The notes under the pieces: generated by a model
What the model saw: the letters and a program-made list of their open reading frames with translations, nothing else
Databases searched by the model: none
What the model was told of the DNA's origin: nothing
In this document: one piece after another, positions 11,490-24,254 of the stretch
Layout of the letters: every line of letters starts with the position of its first letter
How positions within the stretch are numbered: position 1 is the first letter of the stretch
Translations under genes and position numbers: made by a program
Source: Plazaster borealis
Lineage: Eukaryota; Echinodermata; Asteroidea; Forcipulatida; Labidiasteridae
Direction of reading: 5' to 3'
Length of the DNA stretch: 64,000 nucleotides
NCBI GenBank assembly: GCA_021014325.1
Contig: CM037473.1
Span: 24,418,822-24,482,821 of the forward strand

Positions 11490-11760
11490 ACATTTAAAGG
11501 GAGGATATATCATTGGTAATTACTCCAAAAATTAAAGACCATAAAAACTTACTGGGTAAGAAGCACTGCAGCTGTTGATAATGTATAGCATTTTGAGAAA
11601 CGATTCTCTTCCAAGGAATGTGGTTTTAAAGAAAGGGATTCACACAATTTTCAATCTGAGAAACGTTTCTCAGATTGTGTATTCCAATTACGGATTATTC
11701 TTCGGCGATATATCAAAAATGCTACCAAATTTTCACAGGTTAGTTTTAATGTATTTATAT
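11490..11760. mobile_element. Mosaic MITE fragment (families A and B)
   Basis: Begins like the diverged A copy at 48394 (TTTAAAGGGAGGATATATC) but passes into family B (AATCTGAGAAACGTTTCTC, GATTATTCTTC). Confidence 0.6.
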
Positions 11761-12079
11761 ATCTACATTTTATGTATGATTAAAAAATCAAACGGTTTTA
11801 AAAACCACAGGTATACTTTGCCTTCAACAAATTAACATTGTGTTTAGGAGCTAAAACTTTTAAGTTATGATGGTTACAGAAACCAATCATAAACATGGTT
11901 GTGACAATAAATTAAAATAAAAAAGGATCCTCCAAACTTGTTTCTTTCTGCTAACGCATTCTCCACTTTCTAGAGAAAACCCCCCAACATTTTTAATGAA
12001 ACAAGTTTTAACACACTGAGGGCATTTTTTCTTCCGAGTGAAGTAGGCCTATAGGATGCGATATGCTAAATTGACCGAC

Positions 12080-12476
12080 TTAAAGGCATCGTACACGTTT
12101 GGTAATTGGAGCCTATTGTTTGTTTCAATCCTATATAGCTGTAGATATATACCATTAAACTAACCTGTAAAAATTTCATTTCAAAAGGTGGCAGCGTTTT
12201 TTAGATATTGCCGAAAATCTGGAGCGGTTATGTCCACGCATGAAGAATAATCTGCATTGGAATACACACTCTGAGAAGCGTTATACCGTAACGCTTCTAA
12301 ATATTCAACATATTTTGGGGATAAAAAATGATATATTTTTCCATAACCGCAGTCCTTCGAAGTAAAAAGTCTCTCAAAATGCATTATACTATCCAAAGCT
12401 GCTGTACTTCTTACCAAGTAAGTTTTTATTGCCATACATTTTCAGAGTCATTACCAAACGTGTACGATGCTTTTAA
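12080..12476. mobile_element. MITE family B with A-type termini
   Basis: Termini TTAAAGGCATCGTACACG and its inverse CGTGTACGATGCTTTTAA enclose a family B interior in inverted orientation. TTAA lies at both ends. Confidence 0.85.
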
Positions 12477-12604
12477 GCGAGGGTCGGGCCATAATAATAT
12501 TCGTGTATGGCTCTCGGCCGTTTACATAACCGCATCGTGCGAGGATATTATGCTTTCGATGGGTTGACATTTCGATTTGTGACAAATGGTCAGTTATTAT
12601 TGTT

Positions 12605-13010
12605 ATTCTAAAAAAAGGGGGAGGTTTAAAGACCCTTTGGGTAATTAGTTTATCAAATTAAAATATGTGGTAATGTTAGTAATAATATACAGACCATTTG
12701 ATTCCTACGGCATGGTGCAGCAAATGATACTCGTGACAATATCGTCAACAACTGTAAGGTCATTGCTGCTTATAAGATGACAAACACGAAATTTGAAATT
12801 ATCGCGGTTAAAAAAGGGAAGTTTAAAACCCTTTTGGCAATTAGTTTATCAAATTAAAATATGTTGAAATGTTAGTAATAATAAACGGACTGATTATTCC
12901 TACAGCATGGCACAGCAAATGTTATACTCGTGACAATATCGTCCAAAATTATAAGGTCAATATACTGCTTGTTATGTTGACAAACACGAATTTTGACATT
13001 CTCGTGGTGT
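12605..13010 (+). repeat. Tandem duplication of ~200 bp
   Basis: Two copies (about 12605-12808 and 12809-13010) share AATTAGTTTATCAAATTAAA and CTCGTGACAATATCGTC, with about 80-85% identity by eye. Confidence 0.8.
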
Positions 13011-13047
13011 TCAAAACAAAGCTTGAAGTAGGTTTACCCACTTTGCA

Positions 13048-13403
13048 TTTAAAGGTATCGTACACGTTTGGTAATGACTCAAAACAAATATTAGCATAAA
13101 AACTTACTTGGTAACAAGCAACGGAGAGCTGTTGAGAAACGACTCCCTCTGAAGTAACGTAGTTTTTAAGAAAGGGGTAATTTCTCACTAAAATAATAAA
13201 AACTTCTTGCAAGAAGTTTTTATTATCTGAAAGCACACAAATTTGTACAACAAGGGTGTTTCTTCTTTCATCATTTTCTTGTAACTTCGATGACCGATTG
13301 AGCCCAACCTTTCACAGGCTTGTTATTTTATGCATATGTTGGGATACACCAAGTGAGAACAGATGTCTTTGACAATTTCCAAACGTGTCCAGTGCCTTTA
13401 AGA
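13048..13403. mobile_element. MITE family A
   Basis: Starts TTTAAAGGTATCGTACACG, ends CGTGTCCAGTGCCTTTAA. Perfect central hairpin AAAAACTTCTTG/CAAGAAGTTTTT. Confidence 0.9.
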
Positions 13404-13713
13404 TGCACTTGTCACAAGCTCACACGGGATGTATGACTTCAGGAAACAACATTTTGTATTTAAGTTGGAAAATTCAACGGTTACTTTGTCAGTTCAAATC
13501 ACGAAAAATATGTAATTTTCCCTATAGGCCTAGTGGGTAATTTTAGGTGGTGTAACGCTTAAAAATAATTGTTGCAAAATAACACAAAGCCCTAAACAAA
13601 CATTATAAGAATTGTTTTAATGTTGTCAAGAAATGGAGTCATTGAATATAATAGTTTAGTTTTTCTCCGTAAGCTGGTAGAACTAACCTTGATGTAATCA
13701 ACCCAAACAATAT

Positions 13714-14381
13714 TGGGAAATTAAAACCAAAGTTTATAATAATTCAAACTGTTTGGGTTAATTATAAAGCATTTCAATATAAGTAACGCAGGAATGAGAT
13801 CGTAAAAAAATTGAAAAACCTGAAATTGATTAAAAATAACAATTTCCTGATCATGTGGAGATGAAGCTCCCTGAATATACAGACTGTCCGCATCATAACA
13901 AGGGCCAAGTCTTTTTATCTCTGTGATGGGAAGTTTGCCTCTGTCAAGAAAATCTGAAACCGCAGGGAGATCAGTGAAACAAACCTGGATTAGGAGAAAC
14001 CCTGACAAATCACAAGCCTGAGTAACGTTGACCTCTACAGTCCACATGCCTTTCAGTCGATTTAAAGTCGATGGAAATCAAATAAGACAGAAATTCAGCG
14101 AATCTAGGGCAGGGGAGGGTTAGTTACAAAGGTAGGCCTAAAAATTTAAAACTGATCTCATTTTCAGTAGCTATTATACTTAAGATGTAAACTTATATTT
14201 TACTGTTTTTTCAAAGAAATTTATACATCAGAAATTATAAGTCTAAGTCTATAAAACAATTGAGTGTGTTGTTATTGATGTTTTGAAAAAATAATCATAT
14301 TCATCAGATATAATATCGGAGCTCGGTGTGTTTGGAAATTAAAACCAAAGTTTATAATAATTCAATTGTTTGGGTGAATTG
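13714..14381. repeat. Segment flanked by 48-bp direct repeats
   Basis: The word AATTAAAACCAAAGTTTATA, within a longer match, occurs at 13714-13761 and 14333-14381. An unrecognised 108-codon minus-strand ORF (13721-14047) lies between. It has no known domain and I do not call it a gene. Confidence 0.65.
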
Positions 14382-15054
14382 TTTATATTCCTTTTCTTTC
14401 TTTTTTGGTGGTGGTGGGGGGGTGTAGCTGTTTTCAGAATTTGTAATTTTTATGATCAAGGTAAGGTGTCTGAAATTGGGAAAGAACAGAAGGAAGATGT
14501 TGTGTGTGATTTGGTTAGGGGCGGAGTTTATGACAGATAGGGGAGGTGGGATGGCCATACACGCAAACCCAAATCAATGGTGGCAGCCTGAGACGGGCAG
14601 CTCATCGACCTGTTTTCGTGATCAAGGCCAGTCGGAGTCTTAATATAGCAGTCGGTGCTCTGCTGTTGCCTATAGTCTGGCCTTATTCCCACTTTCCTGC
14701 ATGATGTTTATTAAATCTCAGATTCAATTTGCTTGTAAACCGTATGTAATTTCTCTTCAGGGAAAGGGACGGCGGTCTATGCGATGACTGTGCGTGCTGG
14801 TTGATACGGAACTGAACGTGTTGACAAATTTTTCTTCTTGGGAGGGAATTGAATTAATGTGACTTATTTTTAGAGATTAAAGTTGAACTGTAAACATGTT
14901 TACATTAAGAAGAAAAATGTCATTGGGTGATTGGGGTTTGGGACAAGGCTTTTTGCCCTATTGAGGCTACCGAGTCATAGATTAATTGGAAAGAGTAGGC
15001 CTATACGGTATAATGCCCAAACGCGATCTTCGTCTTGAACCCTTTTAACATTTT

Positions 15055-15190
15055 AGTGATGACTCCCGGTCGGAACTGAACCGGATTCCGGATCCCAGGG
15101 GGCCAGACCCACTTCTGGATCCGGTTGATCCGAAAACTAGTTGTCAAAAAATGCGATTTTGACCCGGATTCTGCGTCTGGACCAATTTTC
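15055..15190. mobile_element. GACCC-family element fragment
   Basis: Contains GAACCGGATTCCGGATCC, CTGGATCCGGTTGATCC and GACCCGGATTCTGCGTCTGG, as in the elements at 575 and 56700. Confidence 0.45.
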
Positions 15191-15505
15191 ATCTTTATCG
15201 TTGTCGTCGTCAGCATTGTTTTGTTATGATCATTGTGTTATTGATTCTGTTCTCTCGTTGCAATAATAGACTGTGCAAGTCTCACGCATATCGAAAACTA
15301 GAAAAAAAACCTCGAACGAAGACTATTTTTATATGAAATCAAATCTTGTTTTCTTAAAAAATAAAAATACCAAGTAGCCGAAAACAGAGGTCAGGTTTTC
15401 TTCATTATTTTATTGAATTGATTTTACTTTCATAATGTTAATCACGTGGTAGGGCCTATTACATTCTCAACAAAATATATAATTTGCATAGCCATAAACT
15501 ATACG

Positions 15506-15849
15506 TTAAAGGCATCGTACACAATTGGTAATTTGTTTGATTCCAAACCTATATATGTTGCAAATATATACCATAAAAATAACCCGTGACAATTTTATTT
15601 CAAAAGGTGGTAGCGTTTTTGAGATATTTCCGAAAATCTGGAGCGGTCATGTCCACGCAGGAAGAATAATCTGCATTGGAATATACACACACTCTGAGAA
15701 TGGGGGATAAAAAGTGTCTATATTTTTCCATAACCGCAGTACTTCGAAGTAAAAAGTTTCTCGAAATGCATTATAAAGCTGCTGTACTTCTTACCGAGTA
15801 AATTGCCATTATTTATCAGAGTCATTACCAAACGAGTACGATACCCTTA
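15506..15849. mobile_element. MITE family B (inverted)
   Basis: TTAAAGGCATCGTACACAAT to CGAGTACGATACCCTTAA. Interior matches family B; part of the central hairpin has been lost. Confidence 0.85.
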
Positions 15850-16566
15850 AACTAAAATAATTGACAGAACAAAATCCCGCCCACGTAAAACTCCATATGG
15901 TTGGGACCACTGGGGTCCCGGAAGTTCAAATATGCGCGAGACTTGCACAGTCTATTGTTTTGGGGGTTGTTTTGTAAGGTTGTTTGTTTGCTTGTTTTTG
16001 CTGTTTGTTTTTTTAGTTTGTTGAGTTGGGGTGTTGGAGTGTCGGATGTTCGTCTGTTTGTTTGAGTGGGTTAGGGACGAGGGATGAGAGGCGAAGATAA
16101 ATATATTTTTATCTTCACAAGAATTCTATTTGCAGCGGATCTCCCCTGGAGATCAAACCCGGCCCTCGCCAAGCATATCCCGACCACGAGGGGCACAATT
16201 ATTTTTACCCCCGCGGGAGCCCCTGAGCAGCGTACCGTACTTTGACTTCTAGCCTTAATTGGTGTTCACAATATGCATTTTATTATTAATATTATTATTA
16301 TTATTGTTGAGCGTTCAGGAGATCGTGGAATGGGGACGGTTTCTTAATCAGGAGCGATCTCAGGTGTGTTTGTTAGACCACGCGTCATTGGCCCTGTGTA
16401 TAATGCCTATGCCCTTGGATCATGTGTAATTAGAATTTTCAAAGTATGAACAATTCAATTTGGAGGGGGGGGGGTTATACAGAGATGCAAGTACGAAGGA
16501 GTCACAGAGCAACGACCACCAACGGGAACTATGCCATGTTTCTGGTTTTTCTGTGGTATGAAATAG

Positions 16567-16839
16567 TTGAAAAAATAATCCCAATGGTCCATGTGATACA
16601 TGTGATAGTGAAGTAAATTTACAACCTAAAGTGTATTTTTTTTGCAATAGGCTAACTCTGTGCATATCGAACATCTCAACATATCGTGTTTTTCCAGCTT
16701 CGCATAATTATAGTTGAAAAAATAATCCCAATGGTACATGTGATAGTGAAACAAATTATTTTACAATCTAAAGTGTATTTTTTAACTCCATGCACATCGT
16801 ACATCTCGTCACATCATGTTTTTCCAGCTTCGCATAAAG
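16567..16839 (+). repeat. Tandem duplication of ~140 bp
   Basis: Two copies starting TTGAAAAAATAATCCCAATG (16567 and 16713), each ending GTTTTTCCAGCTTCGCATAA. Confidence 0.85.
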
Positions 16840-17154
16840 CAAATAGCTATCATTCAAATAGCGTATTCAATTCGATTCCAGTATAAAGTACAATTTAACT
16901 GTCAATTTTAACTTTGAACCCCACCTTTTTCCCCCTTGATGCTAGTTTCGCGAATTGATAAGAGCGACACTTCAATGATTATACATAGGCCCGAGGACGA
17001 ACAACTTCAACCAACTCAGAAAGATTTTTCGCATCATTCGACAGTACCCATCTTGAAATAAATCAACTTCAAAACCCGTGACATGCTAAACAATAGTCTC
17101 TGCAACTTTATCCAGCCAGGAGCAGGGCTTTCTAGAAGGGCTACAAGCTTTACC

Positions 17155-17166
17155 GCCCTCTCGTGG
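17155..17166 (-). promoter_or_regulatory. CTCF-like motif
   Basis: The minus strand reads CCACGAGAGGGC, fitting the bilaterian CTCF core CCAC-N-AGRGGGC. It lies about 115 bp upstream of the candidate start codon at 17279. Motif match only. Confidence 0.35.
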
Positions 17167-17278
17167 TAAGATTTTGACGACCCCTTTGCGCCGCTTTCGT
17201 CTGGTCTCTATTTTGAATAGCACGTTGTAGTCCCATGTATTTTTTACCGCAGTAGAGAACCAGTCTAGCGGAAGAAGC

Positions 17279-17284
17279 ATGGCG
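17279..17284 (+). CDS. Candidate first coding exon (Met-Ala)
   Basis: ATGGCG sits in the good context GAAGAAGCATGG and is followed directly by GTAAGT, a consensus donor. A moderately GC-rich leader from about 17100 holds a CTCF-like site. Split start exons of this kind are common in housekeeping genes. The product is unknown. It would join the exon at 18241 in phase 0. Confidence 0.4.
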
Positions 17285-18240
17285 GTAAGTTGAAATTTCC
17301 ACTTTAAAAAATGCTTGTTGGAATTTTGGAGAATAAGTGCATTGGTAAAGAGTCTATTTGGATATAATTGTAAGCTGGTGATGTGCTAATGACTGAGGGA
17401 TGATAAGCTGGTAAACTTAACCCAAACCCATTGAAAAATTAACAAGTTATAATGTAGGCCGATGGTGTGTGTAGCGGGTCCAAGTCTATTGCGCGCCAAA
17501 CTAAATGTACATTCCTGATGTGTACATGCAGGCCACAGGGGCTCATTACCACTGGCATACATGCTGTTCACTGAGTTATCATACTCGATTTTGGACCCTT
17601 TTAGAAGTTTCAGTAACTTTATGGACAGCGACGGTTCCGGACTCGAGGGGGTGGGGGGGAGGTGGTCACCGGGTCTTAGAAACGGAATTGGGGGGGGGGG
17701 GCGGATGTCCAAGTGTATCAAAAACATTAACCAAGAGCAAGAGTGGTTTAGTGGAGAGTGTTTTGTCTTACAAGGGAAGACATTGATATAAATTCAGTCT
17801 ACAATATTTATTCACAAATTGTATCTTATCAAAGGTGAATCAATGCGGAAAAAAAAAATCCTCCACTAATTGAATTTCCAAACGCTAAAAAAAGATAGAT
17901 AGAAATATTTAATTAAGACTTCACTGCCCGCACCAAAACTACACCACATTATTGTTAAGGTGCCTTGATGTAAATAACTGGAATGAAGACAACAGTACCA
18001 GTAGGCCCCTACACAGGGAAAAAATCAGGTATGGTTTTTCGAACAGTGGACAACACATAAATTTAGACGAGTGTAGTGCACTTTTGGTGCACACCAAAAA
18101 AATACACCACCTTTAACTGCACTAAAACTATGCAAGTTGATGGGCAGAGAAAAAAATTACCACAGTTTAAATAGAGCAAGGTAAAATTGAAAACAATAAC
18201 TTGTGTATGCTCATTACAATGTTGATTTGATTCATTTCAG

Positions 18241-18359
18241 TCTGTCATTTCTGGCTATGCATTGAAGCACTCTGACAATCTTCTCCCTTCAAACAAAGTG
18301 AAAAACTGCATAAGAAACAACAATGAGACATCAACAAGAGTGTGTGTTGATATGTACTG
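18241..18359 (+). CDS. Candidate second exon, unknown protein
   Basis: Follows the acceptor TTGATTCATTTCAG and runs open for 39 codons, starting SVISGYALKHSDNLL and ending VCVDMY, to the donor ACTG|GTAAAG (phase 2). Joined to 17279-17284 it gives a 41-residue N-terminus plus a split codon. No family recognised. A later possible exon at 29818-29921 would add 13 residues (including the split Trp codon) and a stop. It may be a small protein gene or a non-coding transcript. Confidence 0.35.
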
Positions 18360-18449
18360 GTAAAGTAGAATATAAACAACTTGTTCTTGATTATTGAAAC
18401 TCAGTGGATTATTTTGATACAAATATTGAATTTTTTGTGTGGAACAGTC

Positions 18450-18720
18450 CAGCACATCAAACTTGGGTTCTCTGGGCAAAGTCATCAAAGTGTTGGTCCG
18501 AATCCTGGTCCTGACACTTGTGTCCTTGGGCAAGATACTTGCTTTTCGTCACCGATAGTGAATGAGTACCTACCTGTGAATGATTAGCAACCTGTCTGCC
18601 CATTTGGCTGCTGGTGGACACTCCTAACATGTTGACCTGGTTTCAGTAGTGCTTATTAACATTATAGCGCCTGATGAACAGGGGTAGGCTCCACCCACCA
18701 TTGTAATAATTGTGCACAGT
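18450..18720 (+). mobile_element. SINE fragment with tRNA-like B box
   Basis: TTGGTCCGAATCCTGGTC then CTGACACTTGTGTCCTTGGG match the tRNA-Leu SINE family (compare 47711-47745). The head is decayed. Confidence 0.55.
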
Positions 18721-19347
18721 TGATTTCTCAACTCCCTTGTTGTTTTGAATAACTACTTAGACATACATGTGTGATTGTAAATCCACATGTGTGTGTACAT
18801 CCACATGTGTGTGCATGTACATATACAGGGCTGTTAAAAAGGAGAAAATTAAATTTACTGGAATCATTTTTATCCTTTCAACTTCTTTGGCATTTTTATA
18901 TAAATTAAAACCCCTTAATACTATTACTGGTTGAGTATCACTTTTAAGTATCACTTCTTCGAGAAATTATGTACAAACATTTTTATCATCCACCAGAAAC
19001 ATGTCTTTTTTTACTTGTACAAATAAATCATGGCAATTATTTCCTCCAATTTCTCAAATGTTCAAACAATTGCCTCTAATTGTTTTTTTAAGCAAAATTT
19101 GTATTTGCTTTGGAATCTCGACAGACAAAACTACGGGGCATACTTAATGTTTATTACTATGACATGCTCCCCTCCCTTGTCACACTTTAGTGCCCATTAA
19201 TGTGGACTTTGTGTAAGAACGTAGAAATTACTATACAAGCCAAGTTTGCACAGTCACGATGAACACTTGCACACAAGTACAAAAGTACTTATTAGTGTCC
19301 CCCTTGTGTATCATTTTTTGGCATTGTCTGATCATGTAGCAAAGGAT

Positions 19348-19542
19348 CAGGGCCCAATTTCATAAAGCTGTTTAGCAGAAATTCTGCTCAGCAAATTTCT
19401 TTGCTAAGCAAGAAACGAACAGGGTACCAGTCACAGCAATGGTAACTGTATGGTATTTTGGCTGGTAACCTATTTTTCTTAGCAAGAGTTTTCTGTGCTT
19501 AGCAAGTTTGTGTGCTTATATGCTTTATGAAATTGGTCCCTG
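19348..19542. mobile_element. Short inverted-repeat MITE, 195 bp
   Basis: Termini CAGGGCCCAATTTCATAAAG and the near-perfect inverse CTTTATGAAATTGGTCCCTG, with internal TTAGCA/TGCTAA repeats. Similar elements are, from memory, widespread in marine invertebrates. Confidence 0.8.
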
Positions 19543-20218
19543 ATGTAACACTGTGATTGATTTATTCTTCCAGACTTTCCTATTAAATTTGGCCATGTGC
19601 TTTTCTTCTCTGAGCATCTGTCACTAATTTAGGGGTCTAGTAAAGTAAATGTACTAAACTTCATCTTAACTTGTTCAATTTTCTGTCCAAGTTAACTATA
19701 ACAGCAAAAGTTATTTGATTCTTGACTCTTGATTCATGACAGCCACTCCAATTGCCTAGCTTCAATACAAAGATACAAATTAGACAGAAACAGTCATTTA
19801 TAACAATAAATTGCAGCCTAAACTCAAGAGAGTTTTTATGCGGCACTGGCAGGCAGGATTTTCTATTTTTGTGCTCAGTGCAGCTACAATTGACATAATT
19901 TATCAGCACCAGCAGTATTTATTTAAAGTAGTCTATAGGTACACAATCATGTGTGCTGAAGGGATGTCACTTACTTGGTAACCAAAGAGTGAAGAAGTGT
20001 AGATCATAGTACATTGTAACTTAGCAAGAAAGGAATCTTGACTGATGTCTAATAGAACGGTCTAATGGAAAAAAATTAATGTACTTGTACCGACAAGGAT
20101 GTCAAGTTCTCAATGCAACAAAATCAGCTCCTGGATGTCCTCAAATGTCCTTTCGAGGATCAGCTAGGCCAAATGTTATTCAATGCTTCAACCGCTTGAA
20201 ATTATATATATATTTTTT

Positions 20219-20579
20219 ATATGAGAGATCGCCTAACATCACAAGGCCAGACAGCCACTTCAAGTTGAGAGCTACACTTAACCGATTTTGGCTACCAACC
20301 CAAATCAATTGCCACCAAAGGCATGTTGCCACCTACTCCTTGGGCTGAAACATGGTTACCTTCACAGTCCGTAAGGATGTAGGCGTGGGTATCATCCACT
20401 AGGAGCCTGGCTGGTAGAGCAGAATGCACTACCTTCCCAACTTTTTATGAAGCAATTATGATTAAGTGCCTTGCTCAAGGGCACAAGAGTCATGACCGGG
20501 ACTCGAACCCACACTCTGCTGCTGACTACACCAGAGCTTGGGTCCAGTGAACTAGAGCGCTCTGCCACAACACTCCACA
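20219..20579 (-). mobile_element. tRNA-headed SINE
   Basis: The minus-strand head has a B box GGTTCGAGTCCCGG. The body is shared with 29108-29472 (CACAAGGCC, AAGGATGTAGGCGTGGGTAT). Confidence 0.8.
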
Positions 20580-20583
20580 AAAG

Positions 20584-20742
20584 TATGCAGAACTACAGAA
20601 GTGTAAAGATGAGATCCAGCTTTCCTCTTCTATGCTCGATGGTGTGCTAAAACAAGCAAACCAGCTTGTACTGTATGACAACAAAACACTAATTTCTTCA
20701 TGTGATGCTTCCACATCAGCTGTGCAGGTTTGTCTGGCTTAA
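20584..20742 (+). pseudogene. Ty3/gypsy RNase H fragment
   Basis: An open stretch reads YAELQKCKDEIQLSS and later LVLYDNKTLISSCDAS, the DAS motif that opens gypsy RNase H. It ends in TAA. A frame-shifted HPVAYTRLSL just downstream fits the next conserved block. It lies directly beside the SINE. The element is dead; order and distance show it is not contiguous with the RT piece at 26.7 kb. Confidence 0.65.
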
Positions 20743-22154
20743 CTGACACCACCATTGGTGACACTGTTGTCCATTTATCAACCCAGTGCAGAAACACCCA
20801 GTTGCTTACACTCGACTGTCACTTATCATTGATGGTAGAGGCATCTAACATCTTGAACAAGCAATTTTACTCAGGTTTCACATCTGAGGATACCACCAAC
20901 GTACCCTTTTAGCTGAAATTGATCTCCCAGAATTAATTCATGGTAACATCTCATGGACTCCTAAAACTTCTACAATCCTTGAATACCAAGAAAGCAACAG
21001 GACCAGGGTTTTGATATTAAGATGCATCTTAAAAGACCCTGCTACTGAAATTCCATCCTCAATATTAGCTGCATCTTCCAACAATTTTGGACACCGGATG
21101 TAATCCTCTTGCCTGGAGAAACACCAACTGTCTTCCGTCTGTAAGAAAGGAGAAAGGTGTACAGCGGCAAATGACTGCCCTGTATCCATCGCATCCATCT
21201 GCAGAAAAAACCTTGAGCAAGTAATGGACCACTATACGATCATCATGAAATAACAACATGTAGGCTCAAGATGATTCCACCCTTGACAATCATGTTAAAA
21301 AAAACTCAAGACTCAAGATCTTGCAACACTAGCACTCAATGGTCAAGGCAAAGTTGATGCAATAGTGCTCAATGTTTTGAAGGCCTTTTGATTGTGTGCC
21401 CGGCCACCAGCACCTTCTCTTTTAAAACAAGTTCCATCACTATATGGAATCAGAGGGCCACTTTTAATTTTGATAGAAACCTTTCTTACAAGGTGGTCAC
21501 TTGACGACATAGATGGAAAGTCATCGGACTTGGTGGGCACTTGTAACTTCACCAGGAATTCCACATGGGACAGAACTAGGTTTCCTGCTGTTTTTGTCAT
21601 TCATTTTAGTGACAGGGACTCTCTGCCGTCAATCGAGCAGTTTAACAAAAACAAGAGGAGCAAGCCCTTCAATCCAAGATGATTTAGCAATTAGTGCAGC
21701 GCTGTTTATGTCTTTAAACTTGTTTTCTTAATCTACTTGTGGTAGCAAATGAATACCTATCTGTTTATTTCATGTGCATAACTTTGTTTATTAGTGTTGT
21801 TTTTATGAAGTATTCTGGCAACTATTTGACTTACACAAAGCCAAGTCTTCCAGCTGTTCCAGCAGCAACATGGCCAACAAGTTATTATTGAGAAATTACT
21901 TGCCACCAAAACCAACAGCACGCTGTTAAGACTCACAAGATGACTACCACACAGCCAGCCACCTGATGCATCATGTCTTTCAGTCACCTGTTACCCTGCC
22001 AGCACAGAGCACATGTTTCAACTCCCAAAACACCTGTCCATCTCAAAAAAAGAAGAGACTGTTTCTGTTTGAGGCATTTAATACCAGCAACCAAAAAGGA
22101 TACAAGACATGAGTCAGCAGCAGGTATTTATAGACAGCACGTCTGATGAGCCAG

Positions 22155-23795
22155 CAGAAGTCCAGCTATCAAATCCAGTCATCAATGAGAAAGAAAAATC
22201 CAGTCATCACTGAGAAATGAAAATCCAGTCATCACTGAGAAAGAAAAATCCAGTCATCACTGAGAAAGAAAAATCCAGTCATCACTGAGAAAGAAACAAT
22301 CAAGTCATTGCTGAGAAAGAAAAATCCAACCATCTCTGATTAAGAAAAATCCAGCCTTCACTGAGAAAGAAAAATCCAGTCATCACTGAGAAAGAAACAA
22401 TCAAGTCATTGCTGAGAAAGAAAAATCAAACCATCTCTGATTAAGAAAAATCCAGCCATCACTGAGAAAGAAAAATCCAGTCATCACTGAGAAAGAAAAA
22501 TACAGTCATCACTGAGAAAGAAAAATCCAGTCATCACTGAGAAAGAAAAATCCAGTCATCACTGAGAAAACAAAATCCAGTCATCAATGAGAAAAAAAAA
22601 TCCAGTCATCACTGAGAAAGAAAAATCCAGTCATCACTGAGAAAGAAAAATCCAGTCATCAATGAGAAAGAAAAATCCAGTCATCACTGAGAAATGAAAA
22701 TCCAGTCATCAATGAGAAAAAAAAATACAGTCATCACTTGAGAATGAAATATCCAGTCATCACATGAGAAAGAAAAATCCAGTCATCACTGAGAAAGAAA
22801 AATCCAGTCACCACTGAGAAAGAAAAATCCAGTCATCACTGAGAAAGAAAAATCCAGTCATCGCTGAGAAAGAAAAAGCCAATCATCACTGAGAAAGAAA
22901 ATTCCAGTCATCACTGAGAAAGAAAAATCAAGTCATCACTGAGAAATAACAATCCAGTCATCACTGAGAAAGAAAAATCCAGTCATCACCGAGAAAGAAA
23001 AAAACAGTCATCACCGAGAATGAAAAATCCAGTCATCACCGAGAAAGAAAAATCCAGTCATCACTGGGAAAGAAAAGTCCAGTCATCACTGAGAAAGAAA
23101 AATCCAGTCATCACTGAGAAAGAAAAATCCAGTCATCACTGAGAAAGAAAAATCCAGTCATCACCGAGAAAGAAAAATCTAGTCATCACTGAGAATGAAA
23201 AATCCAGTCATCACTGAGAAAGAAAAGTCAAGTCATCACTGAGAAAGAAAAATCAAGTCATCATTGAGAAAAAACAATCCAGTCATCACTGAGAAAGAAA
23301 AATCCAGTCATCACTGAGAAAGAAGAATCCAGTCATCACTGAGGAAGAAAAATCCAGTCATCACTGAGAAAGAAAAATCAAGTCATCACTGAGAAATAAC
23401 AATCCAGTCATCACTGAGAAAGAAAAATCCAGACATCACTGAGAAAGAAGAATCCAGTCATCACTGAGAAAGAAAAATCCAGTCGTCACTGAGAAAGAAA
23501 AATCCAGTCATCACTGAGAAATAACAATCCAGTCATCACTGAGAAAGAAAAATCCAGACATCACTGAGAAAGAAGAATCCAGTCATCACTGAGAAAGAAA
23601 AATCCAGTCATCACTGAGAAAGAAAAATCTTATTTATAAATCACTGAGAATGAAAAATCCAGTCTCAATGAGAAAGAAAAATCCAGACATCACTGAGAAT
23701 AGAAATCCAGTCATCAATGAGAAAGAAAAATCTTGTCATCAATGAGAAAGAAAAATTAAGTCATTACTGAGAAAGAAAAATCCAATCATCACCAA
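22155..23795 (+). repeat. 25-bp minisatellite, ~65 copies
   Basis: Unit ATCCAGTCATCACTGAGAAA then GAAAA, with few variants (GAATGAAA, GAAATAAC). 25 is not a multiple of 3 and no ORF persists. Confidence 0.95.
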
Positions 23796-24254
23796 GTAAG
23801 TAAAAAACTTTTCAACTAAGGAACTTGTTGCAAAAATCATCCAACAGGATAGGAGTAAAAGGGTTTGCGAGGAAAGACAGGAACTGGCTGGTAAAGCAGG
23901 GTTAGGTGCAAGAATGGGTGAGATGTACAAGTTCTTCTTTACAGAAGCTATATCCACTAGCAAACACAACCAGCAAGACTTTGTCAAGTTAAAAATTGAA
24001 AAGCTGTTAAGACTGAAAGCAAAAAATCAGAAATATGGCTCGAGCTACAGAAAAAAAGCTAACCCCGACCTTCATTATATTGGTCTCCCTTCACCCTGAA
24101 ACTACAACTTATAGAAGTAGAGGAAAAAACTGTACAGGTCAATTCAATTGGTAAAGTTTCAAGTAATGCTCCGTTCACTCAGAGATTCTACAAGCTAACA
24201 AAGTACAGTGACTAACTTAAAGAAATAATCTTTCAAAGACTAACATATCAAAGG

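Noticed and set aside
13721..14047. 108-codon minus-strand ORF (MWTVEVNVTQAC...)
   Set aside because: The only unexplained ORF with fairly protein-like composition, but no splice context, family or neighbour supports it.
22155..23795. CRISPR-like regular array
   Set aside because: Units are contiguous 25-bp repeats without spacers in an animal genome: a minisatellite.
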